Shown here: piece by piece, positions 49,331 to 60,094 of the stretch | Layout of the letters: the number at the start of each line of letters is the position of its first letter | How positions within the stretch are numbered: the stretch's first letter is position 1 | DNA from: Candidatus Nitricoxidivorans perseverans | GTDB lineage: Bacteria > Pseudomonadota > Gammaproteobacteria > Burkholderiales > Rhodocyclaceae | Length of the DNA: 64,000 nt | Assembly (NCBI GenBank): GCA_030246985.1 | Contig: CP107246.1 | Coordinates: forward strand, 1,242,282 to 1,306,281 | Direction of reading: 5' to 3' | Made by a program: the position numbers and the translations under genes | Notes under the pieces: generated by a model | Database searches by the model: none | The model's input: only the letters and a program-made list of their open reading frames with translations | What the model was told of the DNA's origin: nothing

Positions 49331-50561
49331 AGAAGTCTTCATCGGCCGCCAGCCGATCCTCGACCGCGACCAGAAGATGTTCGCCTACGAACTGCTGTTC
49401 CGGAGCGGCTCGCAGAAGAACTCGGCGGATGTTCAGGACAACCTGGCGGCCTCGGCCAGCGTCATCAGCCATGCCTTCGGCGATCTCGGCATCGATCAGG
49501 CGCTCGGCCCCTACAAGGGCTTCATCAACTGCGACGAGGAACTGCTGCTCTCGGACATCATCGAGATACTGCCGACCGACAAGATCGTGCTGGAGGTGCT
49601 GGAAACCGTCGAGGTGACGCCACCCATCGTCGGGCGCTGCCGGGAGCTCAAGGCGCGCGGCTTCACCCTGGCGCTGGACGACTTCGTCAATTACGAGGAG
49701 AAATGGCGGCCGCTGCTGGATCTGGTGGAAATCGTCAAGGTCGACATCATGCCCCTCGACACAGCGTCCCTGGCCCGCACTACCGTGGCGCTCAGGCGCT
49801 GGCCGCTCATGCTGCTGGCCGAGAAGGTGGACTCGCGCGAGCAGGCGGGCTTCTGCCACGACCTCGGCTACACGCTGTTCCAGGGCTACTACTTCGCCAA
49901 GCCGGTCATCATCGCCGGCCGGAAGCTCGGCCATTCCCGACTGTCCCTGATGCGCCTGCTGGGACTGGTGCTGGAGGATGCCGAGACCACCCAGCTGGAG
50001 GGCGTCTTCAAGCACGAGCCCGGCTTGGCCATGAACCTGTTGCGGCTCACCAATTCGGTCGCCACGGGCGTGCGCACCCGTGTCACCTCGCTGCGCCACG
50101 CCGTCACCATACTGGGTCGCCGTCAGCTACAACGCTGGCTGCAACTGCTGCTCTACACCAACCCATCCGGCGGCGATGTGGCCAGCCCCCTGTTGCAGCT
50201 CGCCGCCACCCGCGGCCGCCTGATGGAACTGCTGGCCGGTGGCCTGCATCCCGGACAGCGGGAGATCGGGGACCACGCCTTCATGACCGGCATCATGTCG
50301 CTGATGCCGACGCTTATGGGCGTCGGCATCGGAGAAATCCTCAAGGGCATCAACCTCACCGGCGACGTGCGCGAGGCACTGGAATCACGCGGCGGCGAAC
50401 TCGGCACCATGCTGCGCCTGACGGAAGCGCTCGAGGCCGGCGACGGCGCGGCCTGCCACGACCTGACCGGACAGCTGGCCGGCGCCGACCACACCGTGAT
50501 CAACGCCTGCCTGGCCCAGGCGCTCGCCTGGGCCAATAACATCGGGCGAATGAACGAGTAG
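49320..50561 (+). CDS. EAL-HDOD two-domain signalling protein
   Basis: 413 residues, GTG start at 49320 overlapping algC by 11 bp. The N-terminal EAL-like domain begins EVFIGRQPILDRDQKMFAYE with ELL in place of EAL; LALDDFV, VEIVKVDI and FQGYYFAKP keep several metal/substrate residues, but the DDFG(T)G loop 6 is replaced (DDFVNYEEKW), so phosphodiesterase activity is doubtful. The C-terminal HDOD domain starts near residue 205. This is the CdgJ/YuxH type, often involved in motility or biofilm control without c-di-GMP turnover. Role here unknown. Confidence 0.9.
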   Translation: MATEEVFIGRQPILDRDQKMFAYELLFRSGSQKNSADVQDNLAASASVISHAFGDLGIDQALGPYKGFINCDEELLLSDIIEILPTDKIVLEVLETVEVTPPIVGRCRELKARGFTLALDDFVNYEEKWRPLLDLVEIVKVDIMPLDTASLARTTVALRRWPLMLLAEKVDSREQAGFCHDLGYTLFQGYYFAKPVIIAGRKLGHSRLSLMRLLGLVLEDAETTQLEGVFKHEPGLAMNLLRLTNSVATGVRTRVTSLRHAVTILGRRQLQRWLQLLLYTNPSGGDVASPLLQLAATRGRLMELLAGGLHPGQREIGDHAFMTGIMSLMPTLMGVGIGEILKGINLTGDVREALESRGGELGTMLRLTEALEAGDGAACHDLTGQLAGADHTVINACLAQALAWANNIGRMNE

Positions 50562-50564
50562 CGT

Positions 50565-53192
<2,628 letters not shown>

Positions 53193-53272
53193 GGGAGCGC
53201 CGGTGGTGTTCGGGATAGGCGAATTCTAGCAGCGCCCCAGCTTTTCCAGTTTGGTGCGGCTTCCCGCCCCGC

Positions 53273-54121
53273 TCATCGTGTTTTCTTCAGCTTGCGAGGC
53301 GGTGCGCCGACAGGCGGCAGAAAACTTTCCCCCGTCACCACCGGCCTGCCGGTCTTGGCTTCCAGTGCTTTGCGCGCTTGTTTGGCAATGCCACCGCCCT
53401 TGGTTGCGGCCTCGGCGTTTTCGGTGATGCCGGTGGCCTCGCCCGTTTCGGCGATCTGCCGCGTGGAGAGTTCCGCCAGTGCCGTGAAAATCAGTTCCGC
53501 CTCGCTCATGTGGTCGCGCAGGTTGTGATCCTGCAAGCCCTTCATCCGCTTGTGCGCCTTCACGCTCACGCCCGACCATTCCTCATGGATGATGTTGGTG
53601 AGGATGGCGAATTCATCACCCTGCCGGATGTCGTGGCTGGCCCAGTAGTCGGTCAGCTTGTTGCGCGTCTCCTGCCCGGTCATGCGCTGCTGTATCCACT
53701 TCTCGCTGCGCCCGTGCTTGCGCCAGGTCTCGCGGGCGCGGTCCAGCGAACGACCGGGATCGGCCATCTCCCGCATACGCTCGTAGCCGACCTTCGCCAA
53801 CCATAGCTTGATCGGCTCGGCCTTCGGGCTGGGGACGGACTGAACGAGGCGCAGCAGGGTTTCGGCGGTGGCCATGTCGGTCAGGCGCTGTTTGCCATCG
53901 GCGGCGACCAATTTCAACTGGTAACAACTTGATACCAGTTGACTACCCTCCTTGGTCAGACGGCCTTTCAAGACCTTCCAGTACTTCCTGGCCCCCTGAT
54001 AATCCGGCTGCTGGGTCAGCACCTGAACGATGTCGACCACCGAAAACCACCAGGTTTCGGTGTCCTCGTCATAAACGCGCCGGATGGCGTGGCTCTCGAA
54101 GAAGGCGGATTGGATTGTCAT
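53273..54121 (-). CDS. Bro-N domain antirepressor-like protein
   Basis: 282 residues. The N-terminal Bro-N domain (about 1-105) includes AIRRVYDEDTETWWFSVVDI, then ARKYWKVLKGRLTKEGSQLV and the MATAETLLRLVQSVPSPKAE segment. A central conserved part (WIQQRMTGQETRNKLTDYW, GDEFAILTNIIHEEWSG, MSEAELIFTALAELSTRQIA) is shared with many chromosomal and phage antirepressor-like proteins. It ends in a basic tail. Probably a DNA-binding remnant of a mobile element; target unknown. A truncated phage-type HD hydrolase gene lies directly upstream. Confidence 0.85.
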   Translation of the reverse strand: MTIQSAFFESHAIRRVYDEDTETWWFSVVDIVQVLTQQPDYQGARKYWKVLKGRLTKEGSQLVSSCYQLKLVAADGKQRLTDMATAETLLRLVQSVPSPKAEPIKLWLAKVGYERMREMADPGRSLDRARETWRKHGRSEKWIQQRMTGQETRNKLTDYWASHDIRQGDEFAILTNIIHEEWSGVSVKAHKRMKGLQDHNLRDHMSEAELIFTALAELSTRQIAETGEATGITENAEAATKGGGIAKQARKALEAKTGRPVVTGESFLPPVGAPPRKLKKTR

Positions 54122-54162
54122 GGTTCAAACCCTTTCGCGGCAACATGGGTGAATGCGCTGTT

Positions 54163-54339
54163 TCATGAGGCGGAGGCGGTCATGCTGTGTTCCGCCACCG
54201 AATAGAAACTCGTGCAATGCCCTCCGAAGCGGCAAAGCTTCGAGAGCGCGGCGGCGATATCGCGGATGTCGAGCAGTGCCGGATCGGGTTTCAGGACGTC
54301 AAACCACTTGCCGGTGGATGTCAGAATCGATGACGACAA
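54163..54339 (-). pseudogene. truncated phage-type HD phosphohydrolase
   Basis: A frame of 58 codons from TTG 54339 to TGA 54163. It reads TSTGKWFDVLKPDPALLDIR, then DIAAALSKLCRFGGHCTSFY and SVAEHS before stopping. This is the N-terminus of the HD-domain hydrolase family found in phages and bacteria, whose pattern is (T)G..FD.L.P.P....I.DIA.ALS.LCRF.GH...FYSVAEHS. In intact members the HD metal-binding residues (LLHDA..) follow, and they are missing here. The usual ATG is absent too. Part of a decayed mobile segment with the Bro-N gene. Confidence 0.75.
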
Positions 54340-54458
54340 ATCGGTGGTCTCCCGTTATTGCGGTAGATGCGTTCGGTGCGGGTCATGGAGTGGCCTGTAT
54401 GGCCGCTTCATGATAGCCGATCCCAATCCGCGATCCCCGGCCACCGCTATCGCGGGGT
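54340..54458. other. noncoding remainder between the HD fragment and the radical SAM gene
   Basis: 119 bp with no coding frame I can support. It contains ACCGCTATCGCGGGG-type GC-rich dyads close to the radical SAM stop but no T-tract. Together with the HD fragment it makes up a 337-bp stretch without an intact gene. Confidence 0.4.
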
Positions 54459-56387
54459 TCAGCGCAGCGCCTGTGCAATGAAGTGGCGCGGCACGCGGCT
54501 GCGCGGGATGCGCACGCGGCTTCCGTCGAACCAGCAGCGCACGTCGTCGTCGAGGCCGATGCCATGCATGAAGTTGTAGAGCGCCTTGTTCAGCGCGACG
54601 CCCAGCGCGTCGTGGTCGACGCCGGTCGGGTCGATGAAGCCGACGTCGTTCCGGGCGAAAGTCGTGGCGGGCAACGGCTTGAGCGTGATGCCGTAGCGCT
54701 CCGGATGCCGGCCGACCGGCGAGTGAACCGTGCACACGAAGCGATGGAAGAAGCCGGATTGAATGCAGCCCGCCCCGAACAGTTGCCGAACGTATTCCAG
54801 CGCGTCGACGGTGTCCTGCACCGTCTGGGTCGGGAAGCCGTACATCAGGTAGGCATGGACCAGGATGCCGGCGTCGGTGAAGGCGCGCGTCACACGGGCG
54901 ACCTGCTCGACCGAGACGCCTTTCTGCATGAGCTTGAGCAGCCGGTCGGAGGCGACTTCCAGCCCGCCGGAAACGGCGATGCATCCGCTTTGCGCAAGCT
55001 CCCCGCACAGTTCCGGGGTGAATGATTTCTCGAAGCGGATATTGCCCCACCACGAGATATCCCGGTGGCGCTTCCGTAATTCATCGGCGAGCGATTTCAG
55101 CGCCCTGGGCGCGGCGGCCTCGTCGACGAAATGGAACCCTGTCGTCCCCGTCTCCGCGATGACGGCCTCGATGCGGTCGACCAGCGTGCCGGCCGCCAGC
55201 GCCTCGTAGCGGGAGATGTAATCGAGCGAGACGTCGCAGAAGCTGCACTTTCTCCAGTAGCAGCCCTGCGCCACGGCGAGCTTGTTCCATCGGCCGTCGG
55301 ACCACAGACGGTGCATGGGATTGAGCATGTCGAGGACCGACAGGTAGCGGTCGAGCGGCAGCCCCTCCCAGGTGGGCGTGCCCACATCGGCGAAGGCGAT
55401 ATCGGGCTCTGCGGCGTCGATGTAGCGCACCGCATCGGCGGCGCGCACGAAAGTTCGCACCAGACGCTCCCTCGGGCGGGTGCCCCGGTGATGTTCGATC
55501 AGCGCCAGGAGAGGACGTTCGCCGGCATCCAGCGTGACGTAGTCGACATAGTCGAATACCCTCGGCTCGCAAAGCTCGCGCAATTCGGTATTGACGAAGC
55601 CGCCGCCGAGGGCGATGGCGATGGACGGGTCGTGCGCCCTGATCGCCTGCGCGATTCGGAACGCCGCATACACGGAACCCGGAAACGGCACCGACAACAG
55701 GACGAGCCGTGGCTTGTGCCGGATCAGGGCTTTGAGAGTCAGATCGCGCAGGACGGCGTCCACCAGGTTGGGCGGCGCCGCCAGGGCTGCCGCCAGCGGC
55801 TCGAAGCTGGGCTGGCTCTGCGCCAGTGACTCGGCGTAGCGCACGAATTCGAAGCGCGGATCGACGGCATCGCGCAGCACGTCGGCAAGGTCGTTGAGGT
55901 ACAGGGTGGCGAAATGCCGGGCGCGATCCTGGATGCCGAGCGCGCCGAAGGCCCAGGCCAGCGGATCGCCGCCGTCCTCGTCGTCCGGATCAACATAGAC
56001 GTCGAGCGATTCGAAACGCGGCCCCTCGGGCAGGAAGCGCCGCCCGGCGATGCGATGGCCAAGGCTGGGGTCGCGTCCCTGAAGAAAGGCCACGGCCGGT
56101 TCGATGGTGGACAGGTAGCGATCGAACTGCCGGTCGAAGGAATCGACGGCCGCGGTGCGCTTGTCCCGTGGCAGGGCGGCGACGCATCCGCGGATTTCAA
56201 CGAGGCCGGCGGACGAGAACAGCCGAAGCACCAGCGCCAGCGCCAGGTCTTCCTGCACCGCATCGATCCCGCGCGAACGCAGGAACCCGGTCAGGAAGGC
56301 CGTGGACGGGTAGGGCGTATTGAGCTGCGTCATCGGCGGGATGACGGCAAGGACGCGCATGGGCAGGGCGGGGTGGCCGGCGAACAT
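54459..56387 (-). CDS. B12-binding domain radical SAM protein
   Basis: 642 residues from ATG 56387; an internal ATG at 56360 (RVLAVIPPMTQLNTPYPS) may be the true start, as the cobalamin-binding fold begins there. The N-terminal B12-binding-like domain contains the long PRLVLLSVPFPGSVYAAFR and IALGGGFVNTELREL strands, then the radical SAM core with cluster motif C-YWRK-C-SF-C (CX4CX2C rather than CX3CX2C), FHFVDEAAAP, and AVSGGLEVASDRLLKLMQKG. The C-terminal domain is unassigned. Substrate unknown; likely a methyltransferase or cyclase-type enzyme acting in an unlinked pathway. Divergent from murI. Confidence 0.85.
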   Translation of the reverse strand: MFAGHPALPMRVLAVIPPMTQLNTPYPSTAFLTGFLRSRGIDAVQEDLALALVLRLFSSAGLVEIRGCVAALPRDKRTAAVDSFDRQFDRYLSTIEPAVAFLQGRDPSLGHRIAGRRFLPEGPRFESLDVYVDPDDEDGGDPLAWAFGALGIQDRARHFATLYLNDLADVLRDAVDPRFEFVRYAESLAQSQPSFEPLAAALAAPPNLVDAVLRDLTLKALIRHKPRLVLLSVPFPGSVYAAFRIAQAIRAHDPSIAIALGGGFVNTELRELCEPRVFDYVDYVTLDAGERPLLALIEHHRGTRPRERLVRTFVRAADAVRYIDAAEPDIAFADVGTPTWEGLPLDRYLSVLDMLNPMHRLWSDGRWNKLAVAQGCYWRKCSFCDVSLDYISRYEALAAGTLVDRIEAVIAETGTTGFHFVDEAAAPRALKSLADELRKRHRDISWWGNIRFEKSFTPELCGELAQSGCIAVSGGLEVASDRLLKLMQKGVSVEQVARVTRAFTDAGILVHAYLMYGFPTQTVQDTVDALEYVRQLFGAGCIQSGFFHRFVCTVHSPVGRHPERYGITLKPLPATTFARNDVGFIDPTGVDHDALGVALNKALYNFMHGIGLDDDVRCWFDGSRVRIPRSRVPRHFIAQALR

Positions 56388-56536
56388 GGGAATGCCGGAT
56401 CATAGGACATTAGCGTGGAACAATCATGGCGTGGCGTTTCATCCTTTCGCGGGTGGCTGTCGGCCATGATCGTTAGCGGCGTTTCCACGGCGCGAACGGG
56501 AATCCGCGATCGGGGTCTTGCCGGTAGAATCCCGCC
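56388..56536. promoter_or_regulatory. divergent promoter region, radical SAM gene / murI
   Basis: 149-bp gap. TAGAAT at 56525-56530 ends 6 nt before the murI ATG (56537), with no Shine-Dalgarno, which predicts leaderless initiation. On the minus strand no strong box is apparent. No operator or riboswitch-like structure seen. Confidence 0.45.
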
Positions 56537-57355
56537 ATGTCACGAAATCCGGCCACCCGTCCCATCGGCGTCTTCGATTCCGGCGTCGGCGGCCTCACGG
56601 TCGTCCGCGCGCTGATGGAACGCCTGCCGCACGAGCGCATCGTCTATTTCGGCGACACGGCGCGGGTGCCCTATGGCGTCAAGTCGGTGGGCACCATCGA
56701 ACAGTTCACCGCCCAGATCGTGGATTTCCTGCTGGCGCAGGACGTGAAGATGCTCATCGTCGCCTGCAACACCATGGCGGCGGTCGCTTCCCATGTGGTG
56801 AAGGAGAAGGCCGCCCTCCGCGATCTGCCGGTGCTCGACGTGATCGAGGCCGGCGCCCGCGCGGCGGTCGATGCGTCCGCCGGCCGGGCGATCGGCGTGA
56901 TCGCCACGCCGACGACCATCAATTCCAACGCCTATGCCCGGCGTATGCACGCCCTGGATGCGAGGGTCAGGATCTATTCGCAGGCCTGCCCCCTCTTCGT
57001 GCCGCTGGTGGAGGAAGGCTGGCTCGACCATCCGGTCACGCGGCTGACGGCGCAGGAATACCTGAAGACGGTGCTGGCCGAGCATGTGGATACCCTGGTG
57101 CTGGGCTGCACGCACTATCCGCTGCTCAAGCCGCTGCTGCGGGAGGTGGCCGGCCCGGAGGTGGCGCTGGTGGATTCTGCCGTCACCACCGCCGAGCAGG
57201 CCGCCCGGCGGCTTGGCGAATTGAGCCTCGCCAACCCTGGCGAGACCCCACCCGATTATCGTTACGTGGTCACCGACGTGCCCTTGCGCTTCGCCACCAT
57301 CGGCGAGCGATTCCTGGGACGGGCGCTCGGCCGGATGGAGGTGGTGCACTGGTAG
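56537..57355 (+). CDS. murI: glutamate racemase
   Basis: 272 residues. Provides D-glutamate for peptidoglycan. The N-terminus IGVFDSGVGGLTVVRAL, first catalytic cysteine C77 in IVACNTMAA, and second C191 in LVLGCTHYPLL are intact, as is YFGDTARVPYG. It probably works upstream of the recycling genes amgK/murU in cell-wall metabolism. Start predicted leaderless. Converges on the solute-binding protein gene with 15 bp between. Confidence 0.97.
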   Translation: MSRNPATRPIGVFDSGVGGLTVVRALMERLPHERIVYFGDTARVPYGVKSVGTIEQFTAQIVDFLLAQDVKMLIVACNTMAAVASHVVKEKAALRDLPVLDVIEAGARAAVDASAGRAIGVIATPTTINSNAYARRMHALDARVRIYSQACPLFVPLVEEGWLDHPVTRLTAQEYLKTVLAEHVDTLVLGCTHYPLLKPLLREVAGPEVALVDSAVTTAEQAARRLGELSLANPGETPPDYRYVVTDVPLRFATIGERFLGRALGRMEVVHW

Positions 57356-57370
57356 GGGCGGCGCCCACGG

Positions 57371-58648
57371 TCACTGCCATTCCGCCACGGGGGCCGGCGC
57401 CACGAGGATGTCGTTGGCGCGCGACATCGCCGTGTCGAGCGCCTCTTTGGCCGGCTTGGTGTTGTTCCAGACGAATTCGATCTCCTCGCCGAGAATTTCC
57501 CGAACCTTGTTGCGGCCGAAGCCCAGCTTGGTGCGGGCCATCTTCTGCCGGGGCGCGGAAAGCCGCTTCTCCGCCGCGGCCAGGACCATCGGCGTCACTG
57601 CCACGCCAGCAGCCTCTTTCAGCGCATCGAGCGCCGCTTTCGTCATGGGCAGGAAACCGGTGGCCCGCACCCATTCCCTCTGCGCCTCCGACCTCAGCAG
57701 GAAGCCGACGAACCGGGCCGCCACCCGGTATTCCGCCTTCTTCTTGCCGGGCAACGCCCACAGGGCGGCGCCATCCGGCAGCACGTCGGCCGGGCGGGCG
57801 CCGTACACATCGTCGTAGTAAGGCAGTGCGGCCACGCCCACCGGAAATCGGGGCATGCGGGGCAAATCCGCATGCAGCGAGGATTCTCCGGTCAGCATGG
57901 CGCACTTGCCGGCCAGGAATCTCGCATCCCCCTCGCGCCCCGGCCCGAAGTAGTGGAAGTAGAGGCTCTTGTGCCAGCTCGCCAGCAGGGCGACATGCTT
58001 GACGTGCACCATGCCGTTGAGGGCGACCATATCCGTTTTTCCGCTTCTTGCCAGCATCGGCTCGCCATGCTGGGACGAAATGTTCTCCAGATGCACCCAG
58101 GCGAAGCGCGAGGTCGTCAGCGGGCAGTCGAAGCCGGCGTCGAGCAGCCTGCCGGCGATCCGCTGCACCTCCCACCAGGTCTTCGGCGGCACCTCCGGAT
58201 CGAGGCCGGCCTTGAGGAAGGCATCCTTGTTGTAGAAGAGAACCGGCACGGCCAGTGCCATGGGCAGCCCCTGGATGCGGCCGGTCAGGTCGTCCACCGC
58301 ATCGGCCATCTGTGGAAAGAAGCGCGTCTCGTCAAACCTCTCGCCGCTTTCCCTCATCACGGCATGCAGGGGCTTGAAGCGCGGGCGGGTATCGAAGAAG
58401 CGCATGCCGTCCTCGGGTTCCAGCAGGGCCAGGTGAGGCAACTGGCGCCGGTCCTCGACTGCGGACACGTCCTGCAGGACGACCTTCGCCCTGCCCTTCT
58501 GCCCATCGTTGAAGCGCAACACCAGGGTGGACAGCGCATCCAGGGGCGCGCCGTCCAGGGCGTGGCGCAGGACGATTTCCTGGGCCGGAGCCGCCGATGC
58601 CATCAGACTCAGAATGGCGATGACCGATACAACAAGGTATCGTTTCAC
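57371..58648 (-). CDS. orphan ABC transporter solute-binding protein (UgpB-like)
   Basis: 425 residues from GTG 58648, chosen over GTG 58663 because GGAGG lies 6-7 nt upstream and the signal peptide MKRYLVVSVIAILSLMASAA then has a clean N-terminus with cleavage after APAQ. Family 1 extracellular solute-binding protein: IQGLPMALAVPVLFYNKDAF with PPKTWWEVQ, characteristic of sugar or glycerol-3-phosphate binders such as UgpB. No permease or ATPase gene is nearby, so the ligand and partner transporter cannot be inferred. Confidence 0.85.
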   Translation of the reverse strand: MKRYLVVSVIAILSLMASAAPAQEIVLRHALDGAPLDALSTLVLRFNDGQKGRAKVVLQDVSAVEDRRQLPHLALLEPEDGMRFFDTRPRFKPLHAVMRESGERFDETRFFPQMADAVDDLTGRIQGLPMALAVPVLFYNKDAFLKAGLDPEVPPKTWWEVQRIAGRLLDAGFDCPLTTSRFAWVHLENISSQHGEPMLARSGKTDMVALNGMVHVKHVALLASWHKSLYFHYFGPGREGDARFLAGKCAMLTGESSLHADLPRMPRFPVGVAALPYYDDVYGARPADVLPDGAALWALPGKKKAEYRVAARFVGFLLRSEAQREWVRATGFLPMTKAALDALKEAAGVAVTPMVLAAAEKRLSAPRQKMARTKLGFGRNKVREILGEEIEFVWNNTKPAKEALDTAMSRANDILVAPAPVAEWQ

Positions 58649-58767
58649 TTGTATCCTCCGCACTTGCCGCAGGCCGTCAGTCTATTGGATGTCGACATTT
58701 TCGTGGCATGCATTCATCTGGGATAACATTTGCGTTGTCGTCACTCACCGGACAGATCGGGCGCACC

Positions 58768-59511
58768 ATGATGAACCGCTATCAGAAAGCGATCGCCGTC
58801 GTCGCGGCGACAAACATCTTCGTGATGCTGCTGTTTCCGCCCTTTCTCGACAATCCGATGGCGCGGGGCATGCTCAGGAGCTTCGATGGTTTCCGTTTCT
58901 TTTTCCTGGCGCCGGCCGCGCTCCCCATTCATACCGAGCTGCTCGCCATTGAGATCATCTTCGTGATGACCAATGCCCTGGCGGCCTGGCTGGCGCTCAA
59001 CCGCTGGCCGGGCGCCGGTCGCGCCCCAACCGAGGCCGGCGCGGCGCGCGGCATTGTCCTTTTCGGCATCGCCAACGGCGCTCTGATCGCCCTGTTCCCG
59101 CCTTTCGAGCCTTATCCGTCGATGGTGCAGACGTTGCCGGCAGGGGGATTCGATGGCTTCTACTTCGCCTTCGGCGATAAGATGCGCCGCGACCTCTGCC
59201 TGCCGATGCTCTATCTGGAAGCCATCATGGTTGCGGCCAACCTGCTCGCGATCTGGCTGATGTTCGGCACCGCCAGACGCAAACTGTCCGCCGACGACGA
59301 GCGCTTGCTCGACATCGTCCACCGCCTGCCCCCCCAGAACCTGGAGGCGCTGGCGAACACGCTGCGCCACGAGATCGAATCATCGGAGCACGCATTGCCG
59401 GACCGCATTGGACAGCTGGGCCGCCATGACGACCGCCGCCGCCGGGAAGCTCCCGACTTCACGGGCCTGGAGCGGCGCGGGCGGACGGACAGGCGCAAGC
59501 CGGCCAGCTGA
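58768..59511 (+). CDS. four-helix membrane protein with internal duplication
   Basis: 247 residues from ATG 58768 (a second ATG follows at 58771; an upstream ATG at 58708 is possible). I do not recognise a family. Two copies of a two-helix unit are visible: N16...LFPPF(22-26), FDGF(39-42), E62, N69, W74 recur as N103...LFPPF(109-113), FDGF(128-131), E151, N158, W163, a shift of 87-89 residues. The C-terminal 80 residues are charged and soluble (DDERLLDIVHRLPPQNLEAL, ending in Arg/Asp-rich sequence). Function unknown. Confidence 0.75.
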   Translation: MMNRYQKAIAVVAATNIFVMLLFPPFLDNPMARGMLRSFDGFRFFFLAPAALPIHTELLAIEIIFVMTNALAAWLALNRWPGAGRAPTEAGAARGIVLFGIANGALIALFPPFEPYPSMVQTLPAGGFDGFYFAFGDKMRRDLCLPMLYLEAIMVAANLLAIWLMFGTARRKLSADDERLLDIVHRLPPQNLEALANTLRHEIESSEHALPDRIGQLGRHDDRRRREAPDFTGLERRGRTDRRKPAS

Positions 59512-59607
59512 CCCGGCAAGTCAGTCTTTCATTCCCGCCGGAGCTCAAGTATTCTTCATCGCTGCCGTAGAGCCGGTATCGTGCGCCCCGCGCAACAACG
59601 AAATTCC

Positions 59608-60003
59608 ATGCACCTGCGCCATTTCCTGCCCATTCTCGTCCTGCTCCTGGCCGGTTGCGAACAGCTTGGCCTCGACACGGCCGCCAAGGAGGCCGCCGCC
59701 GCCGCCGTCAGGGAAGCGGACGGTAAGGCCATCGGCGGCGCCTGCCGCCATGCCGGCCGCGCGCTGGAGGATTGCTATCTCATGAACCCCAAGGCGTCCA
59801 AGGCGGCCATCTTTGCCGGTTGGCGCGATTTCGACGCCTACATGCGCGAAAACAAGCTCGAGATCGTCCGCCCGGAAGGCGAGGAGCCCGAACCGAAGGA
59901 CGATGCCGCTGAAGGGAAAAAGGCCGGCACGAAGCACGGCGCGGCAGCGGCAAAACCGTTCCTGGCGGGTATAATCCCCCCGTCTCGCCATCCCGCCGGT
60001 TGA
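59608..60003 (+). CDS. small putative lipoprotein
   Basis: 131 residues from ATG 59608. The signal sequence is [17 protein letters not shown] with lipobox LLAGC and lipidated C17, followed by an Ala-rich helix ([16 protein letters not shown]), a small conserved-looking core with two cysteines ([20 protein letters not shown]) and a charged Glu/Lys-rich tail. No named family recognised. The 3' end overlaps the predicted rhlE promoter. Confidence 0.65.
   Translation: MHLRHFLPILVLLLAGCEQLGLDTAAKEAAAAAVREADGKAIGGACRHAGRALEDCYLMNPKASKAAIFAGWRDFDAYMRENKLEIVRPEGEEPEPKDDAAEGKKAGTKHGAAAAKPFLAGIIPPSRHPAG
59970..59975 (+). promoter_or_regulatory. -10 box of the rhlE promoter
   Basis: A consensus TATAAT in very GC-rich sequence, inside the end of the lipoprotein gene. 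Transcription from about 59982 would give rhlE a leader of about 113 nt. No convincing -35 hexamer at the right spacing. Confidence 0.5.
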
Positions 60004-60048
60004 TGGCGTCCTGGCCGTCCCGGCCGAAAATCACCCAGACACGCTCTG

Positions 60049-60087
60049 CCTGAACCGGTACCCCGCAAAGGGGCAGGCCGATTCAGG
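60049..60087 (+). promoter_or_regulatory. leader hairpin touching the rhlE ribosome-binding site
   Basis: CCTGAA at 60049-60054 pairs with TTCAGG at 60082-60087, and inside it CCCC (60061-60064) pairs with GGGG (60070-60073) around GCAAA. The right outer arm includes the first bases of the AGGAG Shine-Dalgarno (60085-60089), 5 nt before the ATG. Folding would limit ribosome access. RNA-helicase genes are often controlled through structured leaders, for example by cold or by autoregulation. The fold is drawn by eye, without energy calculation. Confidence 0.5.
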
Positions 60088-60094
60088 AGATCCA

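Noticed and set aside
56388-56536. Cobalamin riboswitch upstream of the B12-type radical SAM gene
   Set aside because: The gap is too short for the full fold and no B12-box-like conserved core was seen.
57371-58648. Complete ABC sugar transporter operon
   Set aside because: Only the binding protein is present. The flanking genes are murI and an unrelated membrane protein with no permease signature.
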